From Actinospica durhamensis (lineage in GTDB: Bacteria; Actinomycetota; Actinomycetes; Streptomycetales; Catenulisporaceae): DNA of 57,793 bases. The notes beneath the pieces are model-generated. The model did no database searches. It was not told where the DNA came from and saw nothing but the letters and a program-made list of their open reading frames with translations. The stretch covers positions 1 to 57,793 of the forward strand of contig NZ_JAGSOG010000021.1 in the NCBI RefSeq assembly GCF_018139695.1, in the 5' to 3' direction. Shown here piece by piece: positions 15,779-23,941 of the stretch. The position numbers and the translations under genes were made by a program. Within the stretch, counting starts at the first letter, position 1; each line of letters begins with the position of its first letter.

Positions 15779-15852
15779 GCCCACGGGTATCGTCGCGAGC
15801 AGGTCGATGCCAAGGGATTCGCCGGAAGGCGGGCCCCGCGAGGAGACGGTAG

Positions 15853-15884
15853 ACCCGGATCCCGCCCTCGCGGCGGATCCGGGT
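15853..15884 (+). terminator. 10-bp hairpin after the efflux pump
   Basis: ACCCGGATCC (15853-15862) pairs perfectly with GGATCCGGGT (15875-15884) across a 12-base loop. It lies 75 bases after the pump stop and 46 bases before the hydrolase start, so it could terminate the pump transcript or attenuate read-through. Confidence 0.55.
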
Positions 15885-15929
15885 CGTGCCGCGCTGCACC
15901 AGGAGCGCCGCGTCGGTGAGAGGTCTGCG

Positions 15930-18002
15930 ATGAGGATCCGAGACGAGTTCCCCTACGGCGTCATCCACGACGACGTGCGGATCCCGCTCCGGGACGGCAC
16001 CCGGCTCTACGCCCGGATCTGGCGGCCCGTCACCGAAGAGCCGGTGCCGGCCCTGCTCGAATACCTGCCGTACCGGCTGACCGACTCGACCGCGGAGCGC
16101 GACGCGCAACGCCATCCCTGGTACGCCGGGCAGGGCTACGCCTCGGTGCGGGTGGATCTGCGCGGGTCCGGCAACTCCGACGGGACGATGACGGACGAAT
16201 ACTCGGAGCAGGAGATCGCCGACGGGGTCGCCGTCGTCGAATGGCTGGCCGGGCAGCCGTGGTGCAACGGGCGGGTCGGGATGTTCGGCATCTCCTGGGG
16301 CGGCTTCAACGCCTTGCAGGTGGCCGCGCGGGCGCCCGAGCCGCTGAAGGCGATCGTGACCGTCTGCTCGACCGATGACCGCTACGACAACGACGTGCAC
16401 TACGTCGGCGGCGCCGTGCTCGGCGTGGACATGCACGCCTGGGCCGCGACGATGCTCGCGTACACGGCCCGGCCGCCGGATCCGCGCTACGCCGGGGCGA
16501 GCTGGCGGGAACAGTGGCTCGCGCGGCTGGCCGGGACCGAGCCGTTCATCCACACCTGGCTCTCCCATCCGTTGCGCGACGCGTACTGGCGCCACGGCAG
16601 CGTGGCCGAGGACTACGGCTCGATCAAGGCGGCGGTGCTCGCGGTCGGCGGTTGGCACGATCCGTACCGCGACACGGTGCTGCGCCTCGTCGAGCGGCTC
16701 GACGAGCTCGGCACGCCGGTACGCGGGCTGATCGGGCCGTGGTCACACCAGTATCCGGATCGCGAGTATCCGCCAGGGCCCGCGATCGGATTCCTGCAGG
16801 AGACCCTGCGCTGGTGGGACCGCTGGCTGCGCGACGAGGAGACCGGGGTGCTCGAGGAGCCGCTGCTGCGCAGCTGGATCTGCGAGTCGGTGCCGCCGGC
16901 CACCACCTACACCGAGCAGCCGGGCCGCTGGGTCGGGGACGAATCCTGGCCCTCCGAGCAGATCGTCCCGGCCGAGATCGCGTTCGCCCAGGCCCAGCAG
17001 TCGGCCGAGCCGTGGCTGCTGCCGGTCAGTTCGCCGCAGCACACCGGCCTCGACGCTGGCCGCTTCTTCCCGATCGGCAACCGCGCCGACCTGCCGCCGG
17101 ACCAGCGCGAGGAGGACGGACGCTCGGTCTGCTTCGACACCGCGCCGCTGCTCGGCCGGGTGGAAATCCTCGGCCGCGGCCTGATCCGGCTGCGGTTGCG
17201 CTGCGAGGCGTCCAACGCCCACGTCATCGCCCGGCTGTGCGACGTCGCCGAGAACGGCTCCTCCACCCTCGTCACCCGCGGCGTGCTCAACCTGGCCAGC
17301 CGCGAGGGCCGGGAGAAAGCCGTGCCCTGGATCCCCGGGGAGACACGGGACGTCGAGTTCGAACTCAACGCCGCGGGCTACGCGTTCCCGGCCGGCCACC
17401 GCATCCGCGTCGCGCTGTCCTCGGCCTACTGGCCCTGGATCTGGCCGGACGACGAGGGCGCCGGCTTCGAGGTCGAGGCCGCCGACAGCGCGCTGATCCT
17501 GCCGGTGCGCGACCCGATCCCGGACGTGGCCCGCAAGAAGGTCGTGTTCGCCGAACCGGAACAGGCAGAGCCGCTCGAGGTCGAACTCGTCGACGGCCGG
17601 CGCAGCCGCCCGGAACGCACCGTGCTCAGAGACGTCGCGGCCGGAACCTGGATGCTCGATGTCGACCCCGCCTACGGCGCCGCCTCCCGCCGCTACCCCG
17701 ACGGCCTGCAGTACACCGAGATCGCGCGCGACCGCTACTGGATCACCCAGGACGACCCGCTCTCCGCCCGCGCCCGTTCCGACTGGAGCATCCGCCTACA
17801 GCGCGAAGAGCTGCCCTGGGACGCGCGCGTCGTCACCCGCTCCGAGACCAGCTGCACCGCGTCCGCGTTCATCGTGGAGAACATCGTGCGCTGTTATGAC
17901 GCGGACGAACTGGTCTTCGAACGGACCTGGATCGAGGAGATCCCCCGCGGTCCTCAGCCGCATGAGACGAAGCCGCATGAAACGCAGTCACACGAGTCGT
18001 AG
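15930..18002 (+). CDS. CocE/NonD-family (S15-type) alpha/beta hydrolase
   Basis: A 690-residue serine hydrolase. The alpha/beta domain (about 1-330) has the nucleophile elbow GISWGG with Ser122, an acidic residue at Asp244 (GGWHDPYRD) and His273 (GPWSHQ), the catalytic triad of CocE esterases and X-prolyl dipeptidyl peptidases. The C-terminal part (about 430-600) is the beta-sandwich PepX_C domain. ATG 15930 follows GAGAGG. No signal peptide is visible, so it is cytoplasmic; ester or acyl-peptide hydrolysis is likely but the substrate is unknown. The protein ends in PHETKPHETQSHES, which is translated tandem repeat DNA, and the stop codon itself is inside a repeat unit. The natural end of the domain is therefore about 15 residues earlier. 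Confidence 0.9.
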   Translation: MRIRDEFPYGVIHDDVRIPLRDGTRLYARIWRPVTEEPVPALLEYLPYRLTDSTAERDAQRHPWYAGQGYASVRVDLRGSGNSDGTMTDEYSEQEIADGVAVVEWLAGQPWCNGRVGMFGISWGGFNALQVAARAPEPLKAIVTVCSTDDRYDNDVHYVGGAVLGVDMHAWAATMLAYTARPPDPRYAGASWREQWLARLAGTEPFIHTWLSHPLRDAYWRHGSVAEDYGSIKAAVLAVGGWHDPYRDTVLRLVERLDELGTPVRGLIGPWSHQYPDREYPPGPAIGFLQETLRWWDRWLRDEETGVLEEPLLRSWICESVPPATTYTEQPGRWVGDESWPSEQIVPAEIAFAQAQQSAEPWLLPVSSPQHTGLDAGRFFPIGNRADLPPDQREEDGRSVCFDTAPLLGRVEILGRGLIRLRLRCEASNAHVIARLCDVAENGSSTLVTRGVLNLASREGREKAVPWIPGETRDVEFELNAAGYAFPAGHRIRVALSSAYWPWIWPDDEGAGFEVEAADSALILPVRDPIPDVARKKVVFAEPEQAEPLEVELVDGRRSRPERTVLRDVAAGTWMLDVDPAYGAASRRYPDGLQYTEIARDRYWITQDDPLSARARSDWSIRLQREELPWDARVVTRSETSCTASAFIVENIVRCYDADELVFERTWIEEIPRGPQPHETKPHETQSHES

Positions 18003-18056
18003 TCACACGAGTCGTAGTCACGCGAGTCGCGGTCACACGCGTCGCGGTCACACGAG
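17958..18056 (+). repeat. Tandem 15-base repeat spanning the hydrolase stop codon
   Basis: Six full units and a partial seventh start at 17958, 17973, 17988, 18003, 18018, 18033 and 18048. Units 3 and 4 are identical (tcacacgagtcgtag). The TAG ending unit 3 is the stop of the hydrolase, so units 4-7 are non-coding copies of a coding repeat. Confidence 0.9.
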
Positions 18057-18068
18057 GGCTGACTGGGG

Positions 18069-18171
18069 TTGTGAGAACGCGCCGTAAGAGACGGGCTGTG
18101 AGAACGCGCGTAAGAGACGGCCGTAAGAACGAGCCGTAAGAACGAGCCGTAAGAACGAGCCGTGAGAACGG
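18069..18171 (+). repeat. Second tandem array, units of 12-14 bases
   Basis: Eight adjacent units share the core GTAAGA or GTGAGA followed by ACG. Three consecutive units at 18121-18159 are identical (ccgtaagaacgag). The array is non-coding and unrelated in sequence to the 15-base repeat just before it. Confidence 0.85.
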
Positions 18172-18180
18172 ACCGCCACG

Positions 18181-18220
18181 AGGCCGCCGGACGGTTGGAC
18201 ACCATTGTCCTCGGCGGCCT
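18181..18220. terminator. Hairpin between convergent hydrolase and ndgR genes
   Basis: AGGCCGCCG (18181-18189) pairs with CGGCGGCCT (18212-18220) across about 22 bases. It follows the repeat arrays and probably ends the hydrolase transcript. A weak T run is present after it (ttgtgg). Confidence 0.5.
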
Positions 18221-18677
18221 TGTGGCCCATTGCCTGTAGCTTTCCCGGTGCGCACACACCGCGCGGTGCATTTCCTCTGCCTGACGTGGGCGTCGTCCTC
18301 GTCGCCACCGTCGACCGCTGCCGTGCGTGGTGCTCGGTTCATCCGGATCGCGGTACCTGTCGGTACGTCCGGGTCGTGCTGCCTCTCGGTCCCTGTCGGG
18401 TCCCTCTCGGCGCCTTCGACGCGTTCGGATCTCGTGGTCCGTCTGCGCCGGTCCTGCTGGTCACGTGCCCGTTTTCGGTGCACGGGCCGGTGCTGCCCGG
18501 TACTCGATCGGTGTGCCCGGCGTGTTCCCACGGTGCCGGCCTACCGCACTCGGCTCGGCTCTCGTGTGATTCCTCGCGCCGTTCGCGCGATGTCCCGCCG
18601 TGTGCCGCGACCGTCCCCGATTCGCCCGCCCGATCCCCGACCCGCCCTGCTCACTGCCGGTTATCGCTTCGTCGCTG

Positions 18678-19397
18678 TCAGGCGGAGCGCTGGACGGCTT
18701 CGGACAGGCGGGCCGCGGCGTCCAGGACGGCTTCGGCGTGGAGCTTGCCGGGGTAACGGCTCAGACGCTCGACGGGGCCGGAGATGGAGACCGCGGCGAT
18801 GACGCGGTTGTTGGGGCCGCGGACCGGGGCGGAGACGGAGGCGACGCCCATTTCGCGTTCGGCGACGGACTGGGCCCAGCCCCTGCGGCGCACACCGGCC
18901 AGGGTGGTGGCGGTGAAGCGCGCGCCCTGCAGGCCGCGGTGCAGGCGGTCGGGTTCTTCCCACGCCAGCAGCACCTGCGCGCCGGAGCCGGCCGCCATCG
19001 GCAGCGCGACGCCCACGGGCACGGTGTCGCGCAGGCCGGTCAGGCGCTCGGCCGCGGCGACGCACACGCGCATCTCGCCTTGGCGGCGGTAGAGCTGCGC
19101 GGATTCGCCCGAGACGTCGCGGAGGTTGGCGAGTACCGGGCCGGCCGCGGCCAGCAGGCGGTCCTCGCCCGCGGCGACCGCGAGTTCGGACAGTCGGGGG
19201 CCGAGAACGAACCGGCCCTGTATGTCTCGCGAGACGAGACGGTGGTGTTCCAGGGCCACGGCCAACCGGTGCGCGGTCGGCCGGGCCAGGCCGGTAGCGG
19301 AGACGAGGCTCGCCAAGGTGGCGGGGCCCGCCTCAAGAGCGGAAAGGACGGCGGCGGCCTTGTCGAGCACGCCGACGCCACTGGATGCGGTGTCCAT
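18678..19397 (-). CDS. ndgR: IclR-family regulator, NdgR/AreB-like
   Basis: A 239-residue regulator with a winged helix-turn-helix at residues about 8-65 (ATLASLVSATGLARPTAHRL) and an IclR effector domain after it (SAQLYRRQGEMRVCVAAAE). Its place immediately divergent from leuCD is that of NdgR (AreB) in Streptomyces, known to control leucine and other amino-acid genes and to influence secondary metabolism. ATG 19397 is preceded on its strand by CAGTAT six bases upstream, suggesting a leaderless or near-leaderless message. The shared intergenic segment carries a palindrome and a repeated octamer that are likely its operator. The assignment rests on family plus conserved position. Confidence 0.88.
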   Translation of the reverse strand: MDTASSGVGVLDKAAAVLSALEAGPATLASLVSATGLARPTAHRLAVALEHHRLVSRDIQGRFVLGPRLSELAVAAGEDRLLAAAGPVLANLRDVSGESAQLYRRQGEMRVCVAAAERLTGLRDTVPVGVALPMAAGSGAQVLLAWEEPDRLHRGLQGARFTATTLAGVRRRGWAQSVAEREMGVASVSAPVRGPNNRVIAAVSISGPVERLSRYPGKLHAEAVLDAAARLSEAVQRSA

Positions 19398-19412
19398 GGG
19401 CCGATACTGTCA

Positions 19413-19443
19413 TCTCATTGCCTGAGACACAAGTGCATTGCCT
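19413..19443. promoter_or_regulatory. Candidate NdgR operator between ndgR and leuC
   Basis: TCTCA (19413-19417) and TGAGA (19423-19427) flank TTGCC. The octamer CATTGCCT occurs at 19416-19423 and again at 19436-19443, exactly 20 bases apart, which is two helical turns. It lies in the ndgR promoter region and would suit cooperative binding of an IclR dimer pair. Confidence 0.5.
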
Positions 19444-19556
19444 AGTGAGACGGTGCCAGGCTGGCGGTACCCGGATCCACAACCTGGCGCCGATCCGCCT
19501 CTTGGTACTGGATCACATCCCCAGTGGCAACGAACCACGAACTGGAGAAATCCGCG

Positions 19557-20990
19557 ATGACAGCCACACATGCAGCGCCGGTGCAGCCGCTGACGCTGGC
19601 CGAGAAGATCTGGGAGGCGCACGTGGTGCGCCGCGCCGCGGGCGAGCCCGATCTGCTCTACATCGACATGCATTTCATCCACGAGGTGACCAGCGCCCAG
19701 GCCTTCGACGGACTGCGCCTGGCCGGCCGTCCGGTGCGCCGGCCGGACCTGACCATCGCCACCGAGGACCACAACACCCCGACCCTCGAGATCGACAAGC
19801 CGATCGCCGACCCGGTCTCGCGTGTTCAGATCGAGACGCTGCGCAACAACTGCGCCGAGTTCGGCGTCCGGCTGCACTCGCTCGGCGACGCGAACCAGGG
19901 CGTGGTGCACGTGATCGGCCCGCAGTTGGGCCTGACCCAGCCGGGCATGACGATCGTCTGCGGCGACTCGCACACCTCCACCCACGGCGCGTTCGGCGCG
20001 ATGGCCTTCGGCATCGGCACCAGCGAGGTCGAGCACGTGCTGGCCACCCAGACGCTGCCGCTCAAGCCCTTCAAGACCATGGCGGTGAACGTCACCGGTT
20101 CGCTGCGCCCGGGCGTGAGCGCCAAGGACGTCATCCTGGCGGTGATCGCGCAGATCGGCACCGGCGGCGGTCAGGGCTACGTGATCGAATACCGCGGCCA
20201 GGCCATCCGGGAGCTGTCCATGGAGGGCCGGATGACCGTGTGCAACATGTCCATCGAGGCCGGCGCCCGGGCCGGGCTGATCGCTCCGGACGACACTACG
20301 TACGCTTATCTCAAGGATCGTGCCCACGCGCCGCAGGGTTCGGACTGGGACGACGCGCTGGCCTACTGGTCCACGCTGCGCACCGACGAGGGCGCGTCCT
20401 TCGACACCGAGATCACCATCGACGCGGACGCGCTGACCCCGTTCGTGACCTGGGGCACCAACCCCGGACAGGGCTCCCCGCTGGGCGATTCGGTACCGGA
20501 CCCGGCCGCGGTCGAGGACGCCGGGCAGCGCGCCGAACTGCAGCGCGCCCTGGACTACATGGGCCTGACCCCGGGTCTGCCGCTGCGCGAGATCAGCGTG
20601 GACACGGTCTTCCTGGGCTCGTGCACCAACGGCCGGCTCGAGGACCTGCGCGCCGCGGCCGAGGTTCTCAAGGGCCGCAAGGTCGCCGAGGGCGTGCGGA
20701 TGCTGGTGGTGCCGGGTTCGGCGCGGGTGCGCCTTGAGGCCGAGGCCGAGGGCCTGGACACGGTCTTCAAGGAGGCCGGGGCGGAATGGCGCTTCGCCGG
20801 CTGCTCGATGTGTCTGGGCATGAACCCGGACCAGCTGGCTCCGGGCGAGCGCTCGGCCTCGACCTCGAACCGCAATTTCGAGGGACGGCAGGGCAAGGGC
20901 GGACGCACCCACCTGGTCTCCCCGCTCGTCGCCGCCGCCACCGCCGTGACCGGCAAGCTGGCCGCCCCGTCCGATCTGCTGGAGGTCTGA
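19557..20990 (+). CDS. leuC: 3-isopropylmalate dehydratase large subunit
   Basis: A 477-residue aconitase-fold subunit that, with LeuD, converts 2-isopropylmalate to 3-isopropylmalate in leucine synthesis. The three 4Fe-4S ligands are visible: Cys356 (GSCTNGR), Cys416 and Cys419 (CSMCLG). Substrate-site stretches such as TEDHNTPT and [13 protein letters not shown] are conserved. ATG 19557 follows GGAG by nine bases; an upstream in-frame ATG at 19524 adds residues foreign to the family. The stop is six bases before leuD, whose ribosome site lies in the last leuC codons. The length is normal. Control by the divergent NdgR is expected. Confidence 0.97.
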   Translation: MTATHAAPVQPLTLAEKIWEAHVVRRAAGEPDLLYIDMHFIHEVTSAQAFDGLRLAGRPVRRPDLTIATEDHNTPTLEIDKPIADPVSRVQIETLRNNCAEFGVRLHSLGDANQGVVHVIGPQLGLTQPGMTIVCGDSHTSTHGAFGAMAFGIGTSEVEHVLATQTLPLKPFKTMAVNVTGSLRPGVSAKDVILAVIAQIGTGGGQGYVIEYRGQAIRELSMEGRMTVCNMSIEAGARAGLIAPDDTTYAYLKDRAHAPQGSDWDDALAYWSTLRTDEGASFDTEITIDADALTPFVTWGTNPGQGSPLGDSVPDPAAVEDAGQRAELQRALDYMGLTPGLPLREISVDTVFLGSCTNGRLEDLRAAAEVLKGRKVAEGVRMLVVPGSARVRLEAEAEGLDTVFKEAGAEWRFAGCSMCLGMNPDQLAPGERSASTSNRNFEGRQGKGGRTHLVSPLVAAATAVTGKLAAPSDLLEV

Positions 20991-20996
20991 GACATC

Positions 20997-21590
20997 ATGG
21001 AGAAGTTCGTCAGCCACACCGGCACGGCCGTTCCGCTGCGCCGCTCCAACGTGGACACCGACCAGATCATCCCGGCGGTCTACCTCAAGCGGGTCACCCG
21101 CAGCGGCTTCGAGGACGGGCTGTTCGCGGCCTGGCGCGCCGACGCCGACTTCATCCTCAACCGGCCGGAGCGGGCCGGGGCGAGCGTGCTGATCGCAGGC
21201 CCCGACTTCGGTACCGGCTCCTCCCGCGAGCACGCGGTGTGGGCGCTGCAGAACTACGGCTTCAAGACCGTGATCTCGGCCCGCTTCGCCGACATCTTCC
21301 GCGGCAACTCGCTCAAGGGCGGGCTGCTGACGGTGGTGCTGCCGCAGGAGACGGTCGAGCAGCTGTGGGCGGCCACGGAGGCCGACCCGGCCACGACCGT
21401 CACGGTGGACCTCGATGCGCGCGAGGTGCGCTGCGGGGATCTGGTGGCTCCCTTCGAGATCGACGACTACACCCGCTGGCGGCTGATGGAAGGGCTGGAT
21501 GACATCGGCCTGACCCTGCGCAACGTTTCCGCGGTGGACGAGTTCGAGACGCACCGCCCGTCCTTCAAGCCGGTCACGCTGCCCGCGTAG
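20997..21590 (+). CDS. leuD: 3-isopropylmalate dehydratase small subunit
   Basis: A 197-residue subunit forming the swivelling domain of isopropylmalate isomerase. Family motifs [15 protein letters not shown] near residue 18 and [17 protein letters not shown] near residue 68 are intact. The GGAGG ribosome site overlaps the end of leuC, giving tight co-expression of the heterodimer. A long hairpin follows, ending the operon. Confidence 0.97.
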   Translation: MEKFVSHTGTAVPLRRSNVDTDQIIPAVYLKRVTRSGFEDGLFAAWRADADFILNRPERAGASVLIAGPDFGTGSSREHAVWALQNYGFKTVISARFADIFRGNSLKGGLLTVVLPQETVEQLWAATEADPATTVTVDLDAREVRCGDLVAPFEIDDYTRWRLMEGLDDIGLTLRNVSAVDEFETHRPSFKPVTLPA

Positions 21591-21625
21591 CCACACCGCT
21601 TCACCCGCGCGACACGCGCATCACC

Positions 21626-21674
21626 CGCGAACGCGCCGGATCGGCCCGCAACACGCCGATTCGGCGCGTTCGCG
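21626..21674 (+). terminator. leuCD terminator, 13-bp stem
   Basis: CGCGAACGCGCCG (21626-21638) pairs perfectly with CGGCGCGTTCGCG (21662-21674), and an inner TCGG/CCGA pair (21641-21644, 21656-21659) extends it. It is very stable but lacks a T-tract. Confidence 0.75.
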
Positions 21675-21695
21675 TCTGTGGCCCACAATGGAGTC

Positions 21696-21956
21696 ATGGG
21701 CACGGCGGCGGATGAGGACTCCGAGTCCTTCGACGACGCCGAACTGGCCGAGCTTTCCGGCTATGCACGCCTGGCCCAACGCTTGAAAGAGGCGCACGAA
21801 GCCTTGCGCGCCATGGATATGGAAGTGCCCGAACGCGCCGATTTCGTCCGGCGCCTGCTCGTCATCACGGCCGCCTCGCGGCATGATCGGACCGACGCGC
21901 TGCGTCGTCTTGACCGGTTTCTCGACGCACTGGTATTGCGACACAAGGGTGATTAG
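21696..21956 (+). CDS. Small conserved hypothetical protein, 86 residues
   Basis: An 86-residue, charged, probably all-helical protein: an acidic N-terminus (DEDSESFDDAELAEL), then a helix with LAQRLKEAHEALRAM and a C-terminal basic helix (RRLDRFLDALVLRHKGD). No cysteine, signal or membrane segment is present. I do not recognise the family. ATG 21696 is chosen because CACAAT (21684-21689) lies exactly six bases before it, the leaderless spacing seen at other genes here; a GTG at 21678 would lie on the terminator side without a ribosome site. It sits between leuD and hup, a slot that in related genomes can hold a short hypothetical gene. Function unknown. Confidence 0.6.
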   Translation: MGTAADEDSESFDDAELAELSGYARLAQRLKEAHEALRAMDMEVPERADFVRRLLVITAASRHDRTDALRRLDRFLDALVLRHKGD

Positions 21957-21968
21957 AGCCTTTGGTGT

Positions 21969-21997
21969 TTGATTCGTGCGATTCAGGGGCCTACGGT
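21969..21997 (+). promoter_or_regulatory. Promoter of the HU gene
   Basis: TTGATT (21969-21974), a 17-base spacer and TACGGT (21992-21997) form one of the best sigma-70-type promoters in the window. The expected start near 22004 leaves a 60-base leader with a GAGGGG ribosome site. Confidence 0.6.
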
Positions 21998-22063
21998 GCG
22001 GAAAGGAAATCACCGCAAGTGTGGCGCAAACGGTGCGCCGCACCTACCCCCGAGGGGCGCATC

Positions 22064-22687
22064 GTGAACAAGGCACAGCTGATCGACGCCGTCGCCATGA
22101 AGCTGGACATCTCCCGTCGGTCGGCAGGTGACACCGTCGACGCCGTGCTCGAAGGCATCACCGGCGCGATCATCTCCGGCGACAAGGTGTCGCTGACCGG
22201 CTTCGGCACGTTCGAGACCACGCGTCGCGCGGCCCGCACCGCCCGCAACCCGCGCACCGGCGAGTCGGTGGACGTGCCGGCCGCCACGGTGCCGAAGTTC
22301 CGTCCCGGCCAGGCGCTCAAGGACGAGGTGAACGCGACCACCGGCCGTCGCCGCGGCGCCGCGAAGAAGTCGGCCGCGAAGAAGACCGCGACCAAGAAGG
22401 CCACCGCCAAGAAGGCCACCGCGACCATGGCGGCGAAGAAGACCACGGCGAAGAAGGCCACCGCGACCGCCACCAAGGCCGCCGCGACGAAGGCCGCGGC
22501 GAAGAAGACGGTGGCGAAGAAGGCGCCGGCCGCCAAGAAGACCGCCGTCAAGGCCACCGCGCGTCCGATGACCAAGAAGACCGTGGCCAAGGCCCCGGCC
22601 ACCAAGACCGCGGCGAAGAAGACCGTGGCCAAGAAGGCGACCGCGAAGAAGGCCACCGCCAAGAAGGCCACCGCGCGCAAGCGCTGA
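22064..22687 (+). CDS. hup: HU-family nucleoid protein with histone-H1-like tail (HupS type)
   Basis: A 207-residue two-part protein. Residues 1-90 are a complete HU domain (VNKAQLIDAVAMKL, then SLTGFGTFETTRRAARTARN and the conserved arm NPRTGE). Residues about 95-207 are a lysine/alanine/threonine-rich tail built from AKKATAKKATA-type repeats, as in Streptomyces HupS and mycobacterial HupB. The tail binds DNA non-specifically and condenses the nucleoid; lysines in such tails are often modified. GTG 22064 follows GAGGGG; upstream in-frame residues lack similarity. A strong terminator follows. I use hup because HupS and HupA are not separable by name here. Confidence 0.95.
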   Translation: MNKAQLIDAVAMKLDISRRSAGDTVDAVLEGITGAIISGDKVSLTGFGTFETTRRAARTARNPRTGESVDVPAATVPKFRPGQALKDEVNATTGRRRGAAKKSAAKKTATKKATAKKATATMAAKKTTAKKATATATKAAATKAAAKKTVAKKAPAAKKTAVKATARPMTKKTVAKAPATKTAAKKTVAKKATAKKATAKKATARKR

Positions 22688-22715
22688 GACGCACCACTCG
22701 GGGAGTAGAACGCGC

Positions 22716-22765
22716 ACGTCCCCTCGACCGCCAGGCGCCGGCGGTCGGGGGGACGTCGGCTTTTT
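22716..22765 (+). terminator. Rho-independent terminator of hup
   Basis: A 17-bp stem (22716-22732 with 22740-22756, one G-T pair) closes a 7-base loop AGGCGCC. CGGC and then TTTTT (22761-22765) follow. This is the most canonical intrinsic terminator in the window. Confidence 0.92.
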
Positions 22766-22847
22766 CCGGCCGCGCCGAGGACGCCGCAGAACGCCGCACA
22801 ACGCCGTCAGGACGCCGAGAAGCGCCGAGAGCGCCCGCGTGCCGCGG

Positions 22848-23693
22848 CTACTGCGGCAGCGGCAGGGTGGCCAGCGTCAGGGCCGTGATCCGGCCGCCCT
22901 CGTCGGCGCGCAGGGCGACGCGCTGGCCGATCCGGGCCAGCCGCAGGCCGCCGGCGTCGAAGGCGGCGGCGTCGTAGGGCAGTTCGGTGCCGTCGTCGAG
23001 CAGCACGGTGCCGCCCCTGGTCTCCGGGTCGAAGCTCCTGACCGTTCCCTGCATCAGTCCTAGGCCAATCTCGTGCGCGGTATGGGCCCCCACGCCCCAC
23101 CTTAACGCCGCCTCGAGGTCCGCGAGCGTGTCCACGTCCTGGCGCAGCGAAGGGCCGGCGTCGGACCACTCGAGGGCGCCGCTGCGGGCGTGGCCGGTGC
23201 GCGAGTCCGGGCCGAAGCGCGGGTCGAGTCCGCCGTCGAGGGCGCCGAGCAGCAGCGTGGTGCCGGTGCCCGCGGCGTCGGGGACGAAGCTGCGCCCCGG
23301 GATCGCGGCCGCGCGCGCGAGCACCTCGGCCAGGTCGGCCGGACGCAGGGCCGGAAGATCACCGGTGAGTGCTCCCACCCGCAGGTCGGGGCGTTGGCTC
23401 AGGGAACGCCCGGCACCGAAGGAGATCGCCGCGTTCAGCCGTTGCGCCGCCGACGACGACGCGTCGGAACCGGGCTCCGGGGCGATCCGGGCGCCGAGCG
23501 CGGAAAGCCGCCGTGCCGCCTCCGGATCGGCGGTGACCACCAGCACCTGCCCGACCTGCGGGGTGGCCAGGGCGGCGGTCACGCAGTCGCGCACGAAGGC
23601 CAGGGCCAGGCCGCGGCGCCGCTCGGGCGGGACGGGCGCGAGCCGGGTCTTGGCCTCGGACAGGCGCTTGACCGGAATCACCAGGGACCACAC
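22848..23693 (-). CDS. cofC: F420 guanylyltransferase CofC/FbiD fused to an S1/cold-shock-like domain
   Basis: A 281-residue protein. Residues about 1-205 match CofC/FbiD (WSLVIPVKRLSEAKTRLAPV, then GALTGDLPALRPADL and GTGTTLLLGAL), the GTP-dependent enzyme that activates 2-phospholactate or phosphoenolpyruvate for coenzyme F420 synthesis. Residues about 215-275 form a separate small domain with the pattern GTVRSFDPETRGGTVLLDDG, typical of cold-shock/OB nucleic-acid-binding folds. Its role is unclear. GTG 23693 is the only start fitting the family's usual beginning. No fbiA/fbiB lie in this window. An F420-associated DUF385 protein elsewhere in the window fits F420 use by the organism. Confidence 0.87.
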   Translation of the reverse strand: MWSLVIPVKRLSEAKTRLAPVPPERRRGLALAFVRDCVTAALATPQVGQVLVVTADPEAARRLSALGARIAPEPGSDASSSAAQRLNAAISFGAGRSLSQRPDLRVGALTGDLPALRPADLAEVLARAAAIPGRSFVPDAAGTGTTLLLGALDGGLDPRFGPDSRTGHARSGALEWSDAGPSLRQDVDTLADLEAALRWGVGAHTAHEIGLGLMQGTVRSFDPETRGGTVLLDDGTELPYDAAAFDAGGLRLARIGQRVALRADEGGRITALTLATLPLPQ

Positions 23694-23851
23694 CCGACCA
23701 TGATTCCATCAGCGGGCGCGGATGCGCGGCGGGGCGGGTGCTCGGCGTCGGCCGGGCGACCGGGACGTGGCCGGAACGCGACGCGCATCCGAAGATCCAA
23801 CCGGGTGCGCGCGGGCGGCCGGGGTCGCCCGGAGTTCGGGGCGCCTTGGCA

Positions 23852-23880
23852 TGAACAGAGCCGGCGCGGGAGACTAGGGT
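23852..23880 (+). promoter_or_regulatory. Promoter of the plsC-gpsA-ddl operon
   Basis: TGAACA (23852-23857), a 17-base spacer and TAGGGT (23875-23880) lie 62 bases before the plsC start. It is in the divergent region shared with cofC. Confidence 0.5.
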
Positions 23881-23941
23881 TGCGTTCGCAATAGTTCGTC
23901 GACCCACGTCGCGCCGCTTCGGCCGACCGGAAGGACCCCAG

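Larger units (their letters stand above)
18003..18677. other. 675-base convergent intergenic region
   Basis: It holds the end of the 15-base repeat, a second 12-14-base repeat array (18069-18171) and a strong hairpin (18181-18220). From 18221 to 18677 I see no supported gene. The stretch is rich in cggtc/gtgcc words and long spurious frames, without a ribosome site or recognisable protein. Confidence 0.5.

Noticed and set aside
17958-18171. Tandem arrays as a CRISPR
   Set aside because: The units are 12-15 bases, directly adjacent and without unique spacers; part is coding sequence.
18205-18802. Plus-strand frames in the convergent gap after the hydrolase
   Set aside because: There is no ribosome site or family motif, composition is abnormal (Cys/Arg/Ser-rich), and several overlap the ndgR 3' end.
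22300-22687. The lysine-rich repeat region of hup as a separate repeat element or frameshifted tail
   Set aside because: It is in frame with the HU domain and is the known H1-like tail of HupS/HupB proteins.
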